Positions 43,989-53,199 of a stretch of 64,000 bases of DNA are shown piece after piece. The DNA comes from Paenibacillus planticolens. Its GTDB lineage: Bacteria > Bacillota > Bacilli > Paenibacillales > NBRC-103111. The notes under the pieces were generated by a model. That model was not told the origin of the DNA, made no database searches, and saw only the letters and a list, made by a program, of their open reading frames with translations. Position 1 is the stretch's first letter. Each line of letters starts with the position of its first letter. The stretch is from positions 248,001 to 312,000 of the forward strand of contig NZ_WHNZ01000042.1 of the NCBI RefSeq assembly GCF_013141725.1. Reading direction: 5' to 3'. A program made the translations under genes and the position numbers.

Positions 43989-44015
43989 TTCAACTAATCT
44001 GACCATTAGTAGAAT
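43989..44015. repeat. Cassette-type palindrome followed by a terminator hairpin
   Basis: TTCAACTAATC...CATTAGTAGAAT. Next to it (44020-44050) is a hairpin with an AAAAAAAG run, which is a T-tract when read on the minus strand. Confidence 0.6.
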
Positions 44016-44138
44016 AAAAAAAGAGACCCACAGCAACGGGCCGCGAGTCTAAGTTATATTTTAAAGGGGGTCTTGATTCTTAGTATAGGCCTAATTCATT
44101 AAGACAGAATGAAAATAATATTTCAATTTGATTACATC

Positions 44139-44173
44139 TTTGAACTAACAGCACTCCGTTAGTTTAGTTCAAT
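44139..44173. repeat. Cassette-type palindrome
   Basis: TTTGAACTAACAG ... CCGTTAGTTTAGTTCAAT. The TGA stop of the gene at 44169 is the ATTGA of this repeat. Confidence 0.65.
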
Positions 44174-44450
44174 CATCAAGAATGCATTTTTCAATATCAC
44201 ATTTAATAATTCTAATAATTTCATCTTCAGAAGTGGCCTTTATAGAATATGCTTCGACATCCTCATAACAATTATTATGGGCTTCTTGAAAAGTTCTTGC
44301 ATATTCAAGAAAATAACTGTGTGTTCCACCTTTAGTAAGCATATAGAATCCGTTTTTATGTTCGAAAACAACTTTTCCATTGATATTAACCTTCATGAAA
44401 TTCAATTCCTGAAAAAACTCACTTATTTCTCTAATAACAATATCACTCAT
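44169..44450 (-). CDS. Hypothetical array protein
   Basis: 93 residues from ATG 44450, with AAGGGGCGG upstream. A small alpha/beta protein (EISEFFQELNFMKVNINGKV, GTHSYFLEYARTFQEAHNNC). No recognised domain. Its stop codon is shared with the palindrome. Confidence 0.5.
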   Translation of the reverse strand: MSDIVIREISEFFQELNFMKVNINGKVVFEHKNGFYMLTKGGTHSYFLEYARTFQEAHNNCYEDVEAYSIKATSEDEIIRIIKCDIEKCILDD

Positions 44451-44489
44451 TAAACCGCCCCTTACTTTTAACTTCCCCATTAATTGAGC

Positions 44490-44547
44490 AAAGGGTTGTC
44501 AAGCGGCAACCCCTTCTGATATTAAGCTATAATTCTCCGTCAATATC
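44490..44547. repeat. Hairpin plus cassette-type palindrome
   Basis: AAGGGTTG...CAACCCCTT (44490-44515) and then ATTAAGCTATAATTCTCCGT (44521-44540), a degenerate right unit. Confidence 0.5.
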
Positions 44548-44629
44548 ATCTAATCAGTGGTTATGCCGTTGAGCGTACAATATACATTAACTAGAATAAA
44601 ATACATATCTTTAGCTTCTTCGTCGGCCA

Positions 44630-44890
44630 TTAAATTTTTTTGAAAATCAGCCACTCCGTTAACAAGTCATTCCTTAACAGAGCTTCGAGGGGGACATCTC
44701 TGTCTACGCCTGTGCAGAAATGTATTATTGCCCTTCCCTCGAGAGCTAGATCCAAGTTATCGAAACCATCTGTCAGATCTTGCCTCAAGCTACCACGGTA
44801 GTAAATATCAATTACTCGCTCGGTAAACTCATTACTATTTGTCTTTACAAATTTCTTGAGATTCTGTTTTAATACATTTTTTGCATGCAA
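44630..44890 (-). CDS. Hypothetical array protein
   Basis: 86 residues. TTG 44890 has AGAGGG about 8 nt upstream. Segments are VLKQNLKKFVKTNSNEFTER and DGFDNLDLALEGRAIIHFCT. No recognised family. Confidence 0.42.
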   Translation of the reverse strand: MHAKNVLKQNLKKFVKTNSNEFTERVIDIYYRGSLRQDLTDGFDNLDLALEGRAIIHFCTGVDRDVPLEALLRNDLLTEWLIFKKI

Positions 44891-44942
44891 TCTTTCAACC
44901 CTCTTTCTTTACATTACTTAAGTAAATCCTGCTGCGGTACTT

Positions 44943-44971
44943 ATTGAATTAACGTATCCGTTAGCGTAATG
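44943..44971. repeat. Cassette-type palindrome
   Basis: ATTGAATTAACG and CCGTTAGCGTAATG separated by 3 nt. Confidence 0.6.
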
Positions 44972-44982
44972 ACCAACACTTT

Positions 44983-45449
44983 TTATTTATTAGTTGCCTC
45001 TAGGTTGGTCATTCGGTTCAGCTCATCGAAATGTGCTGTAACCGTCAGCTTAGCTGAAACACCCGTTAAACTGTCATTCGATTCAGAAACTTCTTTAAAC
45101 CCTTTGTCTTTCAGATAAAAGAATAATGCTTTTCTGTGATTGAGTTCAAATGCCGTAATCAGTTGAGGAAATAAGCCCATAACCAAGTGTTTGATTGGTG
45201 CGAAACACTACCCAACATTTGAATAGGGAAAGTTAATTCATTACCAAAAGTCGCTGTTCCTGCACTCATATCAACATTCCAATCAAGGTTGCCGATTGAA
45301 TCGTTAATTGCTAGTTGTTTCTCGAGAGCAATACCACATTTAACAAGATCTCGATTTTCCCGTCTAACTTCTCAGCATATGTTTCGTGTATTGGAAGGTC
45401 TAACCACTCACCTAACTGCCATTCTTTATAGCGTATATTTTCATTAAAA
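44983..45449 (-). pseudogene. Frameshifted remnant of a DUF6882-like gene
   Basis: Three minus-strand frames supply consecutive pieces: YKEWQLGEWLDLPIHETYAE (near 45400), then LDWNVDMSAGTATFGNELTF and FPIQMLGSVSHQSNTWLWA (45160-45330), then a 67-codon frame ending at 44983 (FELNHRKALFFYLKDKGF). The W-D-x-D-x-S-A-G-T and TWLWA motifs recall DUF6882 proteins. At least two frameshifts separate the pieces, so the cassette gene is inactive. Confidence 0.55.
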
Positions 45450-45570
45450 TGTTGGTGGAACCCTTGTTATACAAGGGTTTCGCTTATCCACAGGTGCCTA
45501 CAGAGCGGCCCAACTGTCGAACCCGGGTTCCTCATCCATATACATAAAGAGATGCTGAGACTGTGAATAG

Positions 45571-45624
45571 TAATAAAAAGTTAGCTCCAATAACAAGAAT
45601 AACTTCATTCTTATTATTGGAGCT
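45571..45624 (-). terminator. Terminator of the GH9 gene
   Basis: An 18-bp inverted repeat (AGCTCCAATAACAAGAAT with its near-perfect complement at 45607-45624). Read on the minus strand it is followed by AACTTTTTATTAC. Confidence 0.85.
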
Positions 45625-45640
45625 CAAATTTACTATTTAG

Positions 45641-48600
45641 TTATTTATAATCCAGTATATGATATGCAACATATGAAAGGTCATAAATATCCACTTTGTT
45701 GTCTCTATTCACGTCTGACCTTTTGGCCTTCTCCCAATCGATATCGGTAGAATCCTTTCCATAATAGTAAGCTACAATCGCAAGGTCTCCTACGCTTATA
45801 TTTCCGTCGTTGTTTATGTCTGCATAAGCTACTTGGTTCATAAAGACAATCACTGCACTATTAAGTGCCGCAACGGAGCTGTCTACCTGGGATTGTGTTG
45901 CATTAGAGTTATTGTATACTGACTTGGCCGCATCTATAGCAACACCGAAGATATCTTTTGCTTCCTGCGGATATTGTCCAAGCTGTGTTCCAACTACTGC
46001 CCCTGCATAAAGGCTGTCAGCACTACTAATAGCAACTGTTAGGGCTGTCTTATCAACACCTTGTCCAGTTATCACTGAGGAAAGGAAGATATTTTTCGAA
46101 TTATCCAAAGCGATTACTTGACTGTCTACCTGTGCCTGTGTTGCACTGGTATTTTCATTCACAGCTTTTGCTGCATCTATAGCTGTCTTAAAGATATCCT
46201 TGGCTGTCTGTGGGTATTGGCCTGTTTGTGTGCCTACTACCGCATTGGCATAAAGGGTCTCTGCGCTACTTATAGATGCTCCAAGTTGAGCCTTATTAAC
46301 CTCAGATGTTGTGCCTACTACAATGGTTTTACTGCTCAATACCGCCTCAATTTCTATTCCATCAGGCACAGTACCAAGGACCGCTTGGGTAACTGCAATA
46401 CTTCCGGAAGCATTTGTTTTTGCCTTGAAGGTGACGTTGAGTATTTCCGCGCTTGGCGTAGTCAAACCAACTGTGGCCACAGAAATAATTCTTACAGCGC
46501 CGGGAGTGGTTCTAGAGTCTACTACCATGATTTTGTTATTTGCACCTTCCAAAGATACATACTCGAAGATATTAGGATCATATCCAAGTGAAATATCCTG
46601 AGCATAAACGCTTTGTGGCACATTGTCCAGACTGATTTTTACAATAAAGCTACTTACAGGCTGTACAATGCTTGCTGCCGATATGTTTACTCTAGGTTTA
46701 GTTAGATCAACTACTGGAGCAGTTGTCATTGTGTCGGCTGCTTTTCCAACTATGATCCATTTGGCAGCGGTTTCGATACTGTAACCTGTTTCGTCTGACA
46801 GATAGTTGTAATCGTCAACGGCTTCAGGGAAGTCCGACAGAACGTTCGCAGAACCGGCAACGATACCACCTGCGATGAAATAACGGTCGGCACGGTTGCT
46901 GCCATAGCCGTGTTTCGACGACTTGGTGCCCACTCCAGACACCCAAGAGGTGTCGTTATACATATGTGTGCCCAAGATATAGTTCGCTGCGCTGAGCGTA
47001 TATTTCTCGCTCACAATCTCAGGAAAATACTTGTTCAGGATGCTCATGCTAACTCCCATGTTGAGAACGCTGACATTGCCGCCAGTTACCGGCACGCCAA
47101 ACGGGTTGGAGATCTGGCTGTCCAAAACAGGGATATAATTTGTTAGGGCTTGCTTAAATTCATTCTTGAACCCTTGATCCATATAAGTAAGGACACGCAC
47201 TGCTTTCCATCCGTCCATTCCGAAGTTTGAAGTACTCAGCTCAAGTGCCGAAACTTCCTTAATGAACTGGTTATATGTTTCCTTGTTGCCATTGGTGGCG
47301 ATCAGGAGCTGCACAGCGGCCCTCCACTCAGCAGCAACCTGCGTTCCGCTAGTGACAAGGGACTCTGTATTCCAGATGTTTTCCGCTGTTGTCAGGCAGC
47401 GAGCGGCAAGTGCGTCGTCAAAACCTTTGAGAGCATAGGCTGCCGATGCTAGCGCGGCTGCTGCGTCATACTGCATTTCCACGTCCTTGGTACCGACAAA
47501 AGCAAGTCTGTCGTCCAGCTTGCCAGATTTTAAGCCATATCTAGCGTCCGACGCGAGAGTACTGTCGTAAACGAATCCGTCTGAAGCCTTCGAGGCGTCA
47601 CCTGACTGTGAATATTGCTTCAGGGTAGGAACCTTCATACCCTTGAATACGAAGCCGACATTTTCAATTTGTCCTAATATCTGCAGGATTCCCTGCTTCA
47701 CTTGCTGCTGAATATCATTAATTCCGTCCATTCTGTGCATCTCAACGAAGCTAGATGCATTATCCATTGTGAATGTGTCATAGTCTACACCAAACTCTTT
47801 AAATGCCAAAGCGAGATCCTGGATCACACCAAGGTTGCTCGCAGTATCAAGTTCATAACCGCTTGGATTGTACCATCCACCAACGGCCAATCCAGGAATA
47901 TGCTCATAGGGTGCATATTTAGAATCAGTTGCAGTTCCCAAGTTCCATCCACCAAACGACTGCATATTGAGCGGAGCTTGAAGCGCGTCGTCTGCAAATG
48001 TCTGTTTATGCCAGATGCGGTAACTCTCGCGAACAGTCATATGATCCATATGGACAGCGAGGAAGCCACTGAGGGATGACTGCCATGATCTGTCATAAAC
48101 GTTCTTTTTTATCGGGAACGGATCAGTGCGTTCCCCAGCGTAACGGATTACGAACATACCAGGATCTTTGACTGAGGAGAAGTCAAAATTTCTATAGGTA
48201 TAACGTGCCAATGAAGTAGGTGCGCCAATCTCAGCGGAGAATACTTCCGTATAGGTGCCATCCATATTCAAACGGTCAACATAAGCTGTCGTTGGTGCGT
48301 TGAAGTTAGGATCAAGTTCGATTACGGCAACCTTTGAAAAATCCGTCGCATATCCAACCTGGCTGTGAGCAACATTGGGTTTGCGGGTCCAATCCTGCTT
48401 TACGTCAGGGCTGATGTGCCATGTGATTTCGGTGGCGTTTGCTGGAATCATGGTGCGGAGTATAAACCAGCCGTCCTGTGTATTGTTGCGTCCGTCGTAG
48501 AGCGAGAGATCACCGCTGTCCGACGAAATGCGAATACGGTTTTCATTATCCTCGGCGGCAAAGGTCATCTTCTTGCCGGTTGCGAGAGGCAGCGGCTGCA

Positions 48601-51600
48601 TGTTGCCTTTATCACTGTACCAGCTCTTCACGTATGAGGGCTGATCCTCGGTCCTAGCTCTCTCAGCACTCACCATATCGTCCTCAGGAACGAGAGGGAA
48701 TACGCCGAAGGAATCATAATTGCCATCGCCGTTAGTATCAGCCTGGAAGCTCTTGCTGATGAACTGTGATGGGGCAAATTGTAAGCTGAAGCCCGCTTTG
48801 CCTATAAGATCTGCTGGCAGAGGGTTGTCTAGCTTAACCGTAAGCTTGATACCGCCAGCTTCGGGTTCTGCCTTCAGGTTGTAACTAACCGCAGGGTTGC
48901 CCTTTGAATCTGAAGGAATAGTCAAGCTCGCGCTGAGGGTATTGTTCACATCGTCAACCGTTCGGCTGTTGCGTACTGGAGGGATAGCACTATCCCACTT
49001 ATCCGGAGCATTCAGCAGGCTGATGTCGCCGTTGGTGGCGATACGGCGTCCGGACTGGATAAGCTCGATGCCCGCGTTCTTCTTGTCGCCGAGTGCAGCG
49101 TCAAAGGTGTTGTCATACATGAACAGGTTGAAGCCTGGGGTCTGCAGATATCCATCTGTGGAACTCGTCTTCTTAATACCCATCATGAAGTTATTTGTGA
49201 AGTCCTTGGTTGGTGCTTGAGTCTCAGTGAAGGGCTCATTGGCGATCATACTCGCAGCCATACCTACAGAAATCCACTTAGACTGGTAGTTGATGATCGA
49301 CTCGTTTTCAAACCACAGGAAGTTAAAGTCATCAAGTGATTCCACGAAATCTGGCGCAAAAGTGATGTGACCAGGCAGAATGGAACCGGGAATGAATGAC
49401 TGGTCCGCACGGTTGCTGTTATAGGGTTTCAATTGGGACTTCGTGCCCACACCTGACACCCACGAATTGTTGTTGGCAGGGTGTCTGCCCAGGATATAGT
49501 TCGCAGAGCGTAGAGTATACATCTTCAAGGAAGCGATAGTTGGGAAGTATTTATACATAATGGCTAGGCGCTGACCAAAGCCAATTATGGTCGGTGATCC
49601 GCCCCAGCCTGCTCCTGTGGTAAACTGCACTCCGAATGGGTTGGTTATGGTAGGATAACTAACCGTGGCCGCGTATTGAGTTACAGCATTTGCCACCTGA
49701 GTTCTAAAGGCCTCGTCCATGAGATCCATGATGAACATGGCGTTGTATCTTGAACTTATACCGTTTGAGTTAAATGCAGTGGATGTTAGTGATGAAAGAC
49801 GGGTCTTAAAATATTCAAACCTGCTGCTGTTGCCCATCTTTTTAGTCGCAAGCATCAGCTGAACCAGCGTATTCCATTCGATGCTCAGATTTGCCGGCTG
49901 GGATGCTCTTTCTTTGTCCCATATGGCGAGTGCAGTGTTCAGGGATTTGGTCGCAAGCTCAGGATAATAATCATACAGTAAGTATGCGGCTCCTGCGATA
50001 TCCGCTGAGGTGTTACTGGTAAGAGTGCTGGTGAAGCTTCCTCCTCCTCCGGCGAGCAGTAATACTCGGTCGTCAGGTTTGCCAGAATATACGAGACCGT
50101 TGCGCTCAACTATTTCATTTGGGCCAAGGGTGGAGTCGTATATATAACCGTCGGTATCGGAAGAAACATCGCCTAAATGAGTGTACTGGCGCAGAGTACG
50201 TAATTCCATTGTTCCGCCATAGCCGCCGAGATTATCGATCTGTGCAAGGACATACTTGATTCCATGTGCAACCTGCTGCACAATATCAGGAATTCCGTCA
50301 GGCATGTGCATTTGTACCACACCGCCTGTTTTGTCATCCCACTTAACAGATAACGTATCGCTGTTGTCCATATTGTTGAAAGCCTCGGCCGCAAAAATAA
50401 GGTCCTGAAGCACTTCGATTTCTCTGGAACCCTGAAGGTCAAAATCACCAGCGTCATACCAGCCGCCGACATTCAATCCAGGAATATGCTGCCCCGGCTT
50501 GATGCCTTTCGCAGTGATCGAATCCGGCATAGTTGCTGGCATGCTCATACCGTCAAACCAGGAAGCACCTAGAGGTCCTATGCTACCGTCATCCATATGC
50601 GCTGCTCCATGCCAGATGCGGTCGCCGTCGCGGACCTCGATATGGTCCATTTGAACCGCAAGGAAGCCACTCAGAGCCGATTGCCAGGATTTATTATATA
50701 CGTCGTCCGCAATCGGGAATACATCGCTTTCCTTATCGCCATACTTTATGACGTACATACCAGTCTTGATTTCGCTTGTAAAGTCAAAATTTACATATTT
50801 ATACCGCTGCCATGATACGGGAGCAGTTACATTAGCGGTGTATACCACTTCCTTAGAACCGTCTGCGTTTACATGGAGCAGGGACGCCGACAAGGGAAAG
50901 TTATTTTCATACTTGTCCAATTCAATAACTGCAAACTTCTCCTGGTTGGGAGAATAACCAACCTGGCTGAAAGCTATATTGGGCTCGCGCACCCAGTTCT
51001 GAACTACCTTGGGACGGATATGCCATTTTGCAACAGTGTCGCCTTTCTTGCCATCAGTGATCAGGTTACTGAGCACATACCAACCATTCTGCGCGCGGTC
51101 GCGACCGTCATACAGCTGGAGTTTGCCGGTATCAGAGGTAATACTGATATTATTCAGCTCGTCCTCAGCGGCAAATGTAAAGCCATATCCCTCGACAAAC
51201 GGAAGCGGCTGAGAATTGCCCCTATCCGTGTTCCAATCTTGTACGTACCATGACTGGGTCGGAAGGTTGGGACGCTCAACTTCGGCCATTGTGCTCTGTG
51301 GATGGAGCGGGAATACTCCGAAGGTGTCATAGGGTCCGTTTTCTATGGAGCTTGCCTGAACTGTCTTGTTCTCAAATTTTGAGGGGATGAATTCCATGTT
51401 GAACCTGGCCTTGCCAGCAAGACTTGCTGGTAAATCCGAGGTAAGTACGACTGAGAGCAATGCCCCGCCCGCCTCTGGGGTAGCGATCAGGTCATACTTG
51501 AGAGTTCCGTCCGTGGCTCCGTTGAAAGTCATCGGGCTGGTGATTTTGTTAGTCGTCATGTCAAATATTTTGGTACCACGGGTGGGCGCTGGAGTCGCGT

Positions 51601-51976
51601 CCCACTGCTCGGGAGTGGGCATATAGTGAATGTCACCATTGGTAGCTATACGATTCCCATGGAGAAACAGTTCGATTCCCCCCATGTGCTGGTCGCCGAA
51701 GACACCGGAAAAGGTGTTGTTGTACATAACTACGTTGAAAGCATTGGAGTTTGCCGTTGTGAGATATCTGTTTGCGTCGGTTGAGCTGCTAAGAACCATG
51801 GAGAAGTTATTGTCATAGCTACCCGCGGCTTGTACGGGAAGAATGGCTCCGCTAGGCGCTAAACCCAAAACAATGCTAACGCTCAGAGCTATCGATACGA
51901 TTTTTTTCTTTAAAGAGTTAATGATAACTGCACTTCCTTTCAAAAATTTTTTTGAAGTAAGATTCTGGACAGTCAA
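45641..51976 (-). CDS. Tandem GH9 protein with cohesin, two FIVAR repeats and dockerin
   Basis: Up to 2111 residues, secreted (hydrophobic core ~30-45, cut after PVQAAG). Two copies of the same unit follow, each an N-terminal beta domain, a cellulase Ig-like domain and a GH9 barrel (~50-955 and ~960-1750). Unit 1 keeps GGWYDAGDFD (D508, D511) and the catalytic Glu E892 in WFENESI. In unit 2 the same places read GGWYNPSGYE (N1370, G1373) and ETGYSIE (G1731), so it should be inactive. Then come a cohesin (1756-1892), two FIVAR-type repeats (1893-2052) and a canonical dockerin (2053-2111; DINNDGNISVGD, DVNRDNKVDIYD). The start is uncertain: TTG 51976 has no ribosome site, while AAAGGAAG precedes an ATC/ATT pair at 51925/51922 that would give a neat signal peptide. 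GH9 enzymes cleave beta-1,4-glucans. Confidence 0.92.
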   Translation of the reverse strand: MTVQNLTSKKFLKGSAVIINSLKKKIVSIALSVSIVLGLAPSGAILPVQAAGSYDNNFSMVLSSSTDANRYLTTANSNAFNVVMYNNTFSGVFGDQHMGGIELFLHGNRIATNGDIHYMPTPEQWDATPAPTRGTKIFDMTTNKITSPMTFNGATDGTLKYDLIATPEAGGALLSVVLTSDLPASLAGKARFNMEFIPSKFENKTVQASSIENGPYDTFGVFPLHPQSTMAEVERPNLPTQSWYVQDWNTDRGNSQPLPFVEGYGFTFAAEDELNNISITSDTGKLQLYDGRDRAQNGWYVLSNLITDGKKGDTVAKWHIRPKVVQNWVREPNIAFSQVGYSPNQEKFAVIELDKYENNFPLSASLLHVNADGSKEVVYTANVTAPVSWQRYKYVNFDFTSEIKTGMYVIKYGDKESDVFPIADDVYNKSWQSALSGFLAVQMDHIEVRDGDRIWHGAAHMDDGSIGPLGASWFDGMSMPATMPDSITAKGIKPGQHIPGLNVGGWYDAGDFDLQGSREIEVLQDLIFAAEAFNNMDNSDTLSVKWDDKTGGVVQMHMPDGIPDIVQQVAHGIKYVLAQIDNLGGYGGTMELRTLRQYTHLGDVSSDTDGYIYDSTLGPNEIVERNGLVYSGKPDDRVLLLAGGGGSFTSTLTSNTSADIAGAAYLLYDYYPELATKSLNTALAIWDKERASQPANLSIEWNTLVQLMLATKKMGNSSRFEYFKTRLSSLTSTAFNSNGISSRYNAMFIMDLMDEAFRTQVANAVTQYAATVSYPTITNPFGVQFTTGAGWGGSPTIIGFGQRLAIMYKYFPTIASLKMYTLRSANYILGRHPANNNSWVSGVGTKSQLKPYNSNRADQSFIPGSILPGHITFAPDFVESLDDFNFLWFENESIINYQSKWISVGMAASMIANEPFTETQAPTKDFTNNFMMGIKKTSSTDGYLQTPGFNLFMYDNTFDAALGDKKNAGIELIQSGRRIATNGDISLLNAPDKWDSAIPPVRNSRTVDDVNNTLSASLTIPSDSKGNPAVSYNLKAEPEAGGIKLTVKLDNPLPADLIGKAGFSLQFAPSQFISKSFQADTNGDGNYDSFGVFPLVPEDDMVSAERARTEDQPSYVKSWYSDKGNMQPLPLATGKKMTFAAEDNENRIRISSDSGDLSLYDGRNNTQDGWFILRTMIPANATEITWHISPDVKQDWTRKPNVAHSQVGYATDFSKVAVIELDPNFNAPTTAYVDRLNMDGTYTEVFSAEIGAPTSLARYTYRNFDFSSVKDPGMFVIRYAGERTDPFPIKKNVYDRSWQSSLSGFLAVHMDHMTVRESYRIWHKQTFADDALQAPLNMQSFGGWNLGTATDSKYAPYEHIPGLAVGGWYNPSGYELDTASNLGVIQDLALAFKEFGVDYDTFTMDNASSFVEMHRMDGINDIQQQVKQGILQILGQIENVGFVFKGMKVPTLKQYSQSGDASKASDGFVYDSTLASDARYGLKSGKLDDRLAFVGTKDVEMQYDAAAALASAAYALKGFDDALAARCLTTAENIWNTESLVTSGTQVAAEWRAAVQLLIATNGNKETYNQFIKEVSALELSTSNFGMDGWKAVRVLTYMDQGFKNEFKQALTNYIPVLDSQISNPFGVPVTGGNVSVLNMGVSMSILNKYFPEIVSEKYTLSAANYILGTHMYNDTSWVSGVGTKSSKHGYGSNRADRYFIAGGIVAGSANVLSDFPEAVDDYNYLSDETGYSIETAAKWIIVGKAADTMTTAPVVDLTKPRVNISAASIVQPVSSFIVKISLDNVPQSVYAQDISLGYDPNIFEYVSLEGANNKIMVVDSRTTPGAVRIISVATVGLTTPSAEILNVTFKAKTNASGSIAVTQAVLGTVPDGIEIEAVLSSKTIVVGTTSEVNKAQLGASISSAETLYANAVVGTQTGQYPQTAKDIFKTAIDAAKAVNENTSATQAQVDSQVIALDNSKNIFLSSVITGQGVDKTALTVAISSADSLYAGAVVGTQLGQYPQEAKDIFGVAIDAAKSVYNNSNATQSQVDSSVAALNSAVIVFMNQVAYADINNDGNISVGDLAIVAYYYGKDSTDIDWEKAKRSDVNRDNKVDIYDLSYVAYHILDYK

Positions 51977-52031
51977 AAGTTCTAAGCTTCATTGATTTAA
52001 TTCGCTTGCTCTTACCCTCTCTTTTGATTTC

Positions 52032-52046
52032 GATACATTTCGTATC
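52032..52046 (-). promoter_or_regulatory. GATAC-N5-GTATC palindrome upstream of GH9 gene
   Basis: GATAC-ATTTC-GTATC (plus strand), ~107 nt before the presumed GH9 start. Same motif as at 17019, 55771 and 63712. Confidence 0.6.
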
Positions 52047-52079
52047 TATATATGCACACATCACCCCTATTCAGATTGT

Positions 52080-52150
52080 GCTTGTCATTGCCCCAAGGTC
52101 CCCGATGTTGATGATAGCCGCCTGCAGATTGTCTGGAGCTCTCCAACAAA
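52080..52150 (-). pseudogene. Possible decayed dockerin end, copy 1
   Basis: Minus-strand reading gives LQAAIINIGDLGAMTSTI and a stop, resembling the second half of a dockerin. A near-identical segment is at 63765-63815. Weak but repeated. Confidence 0.35.
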
Positions 52151-52159
52151 GCTTCATAA

Positions 52160-52560
52160 GATTGCCTCTAGAAGTCTGGTGAAATTGTAACTCTTCGACC
52201 TGCCATCGTCTTAAACCAACCAAATAAATGCGTGAAAAACTTCAGGAAAGAGGCTTGTGCGAAGTCTCTTTGGTTCCCTTCCATGGGTCTGGCGCAGAAT
52301 GAACTACCGGTCCGTGGCCGAATGGCCTTGAACCGGCACAGCCGTTTCAAATTTTGGACTATGGCCGTCCAAGTGGATTGTTCCTGAAAACGGTCCAACC
52401 CCTGCTTCTGGCACGGTCCAGACCGTGGTTATTTTTGGCTTCTGCAAACACATGCTCGCAGCGTGCGCGCATCTTCTGGACTTGACGGTAGCCGCCATGC
52501 AATTGAATCTGTTTTGCTTCATTCAGGATTTGAATCTTTTTCACTTTGGCTTCCCGTTTC
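52160..52560 (-). pseudogene. DDE transposase C-terminal remnant
   Basis: Frames give RARCEHVFAEAKNNHGLDRA, RSRG, then after a frameshift STWTAIVQNLKRL. This is the last part of an IS1182/IS5-type transposase (E-x6-HGL-x-RARxRG, then TAxxQNLKRL). The rest of the gene and terminal repeats are not seen. Confidence 0.65.
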
Positions 52561-52599
52561 GCTTGTTTGGCAGGGTCGTCTCACCCGAGCTTCCCACCA

Positions 52600-52790
52600 T
52601 TTGTTCATTTCCGGTTTCCCCCTCTAATTAGTTAAACGAATTGATTCCGCTTACACGATCTATTGTATCAGCGTCAAAGGCGGGCCCGCTACAGCGGCAG
52701 TCTGCATTCCTTTGCTCCCTATCAGCATTCATTTAACCCACTATGAAAACGAATACAATATTTTTTCAGTTTCTAGCATTATTTTATACT
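52600..52790. repeat. Upstream repeat module, copy A (contains cre-like site)
   Basis: ~170 bp shared with 55885-56060 and 63895-64000. On the minus strand it reads like a promoter region with a cre-like site (52642-52655, TGTAAGCGGAATCA), then GAGGGGGAAA and ATGAACAAATGG, the 5' end of a lost gene. Copies A and B extend to a shared GAAAACGAATACAATATTTT. Confidence 0.65.
52642..52655 (-). promoter_or_regulatory. cre-like site, copy A
   Basis: Minus-strand TGTAAGCGGAATCA fits the CcpA consensus TGNAARCGNWWWCA at every position. It lies ~700 nt from the GH9 start, so control of that gene is unsure. Confidence 0.45.
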
Positions 52791-52828
52791 TTTAGTAAAT
52801 GAGTCCTTTCATGCTACCTATTCATGAC

Positions 52829-53010
52829 CTATGAGCATCCAGATTTATCCACCTTACGTGATTCACAGTGCAAGAACGCATTCGTCAGTACATCCGGATC
52901 CACGAAACATAGTGCCTTCTTGTCGCTGCGGAACGTCGTTTCAGGACTTTGCTTGTTGGGAAGAGCCGAATGGGACTTGTGCTGATAGCATTCGCTGAGC
53001 CAAACCTGAA
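52829..53010 (-). pseudogene. Integrase-core transposase C-terminal remnant
   Basis: The frame reads VWLSECYQHKSHSALPNKQS, CFVDPDVLTNAFLHCESRKV, DKSGC. This is the C-terminal end of a rve/Mu-type transposase. The catalytic DDE part is gone. Confidence 0.6.
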
Positions 53011-53079
53011 ACAGCATACGGACGTGAACATCGTCGCAAAAATAAAGAGTGCCATTAAAGAGCTCGCCATTTTTTTCAT
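53011..53079 (-). pseudogene. Orphan signal peptide of a lost secreted gene
   Basis: GGAGG 9 nt before ATG 53079 drives MKKMASSLMALFIFATMFTS, a clean signal peptide. The frame then runs into the transposase remnant. Probably the 5' end of a deleted exported protein, given the ribosome site. Confidence 0.5.
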
Positions 53080-53143
53080 AGCAATAAACCTCCATTAATG
53101 GAATTAGAAAAAGCCTAACATTGCCTATTCGCTAAAAGATGAA

Positions 53144-53176
53144 TAATAGAGAGGTAGGCTAGCCTCCCTCTCTATT
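53144..53176 (-). terminator. Hairpin after the GH10 gene
   Basis: AATAGAGAGG and CCTCTCTATT around a loop that itself contains GGCTAGCC. Modest T-content on the minus strand. Confidence 0.6.
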
Positions 53177-53199
53177 GCTTCTGAATGTTACCTATTCAA

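Noticed and set aside
38375..45449. Classical integron with attC sites
   Set aside because: The repeats do not show the GTTRRRY/RYYYAAC core and no tyrosine integrase gene is visible; reported instead as an integron-like array of unknown mechanism.
46118..46601. Long plus-strand frames inside the GH9 gene
   Set aside because: Antisense shadows of FIVAR and cohesin coding sequence without ribosome sites.
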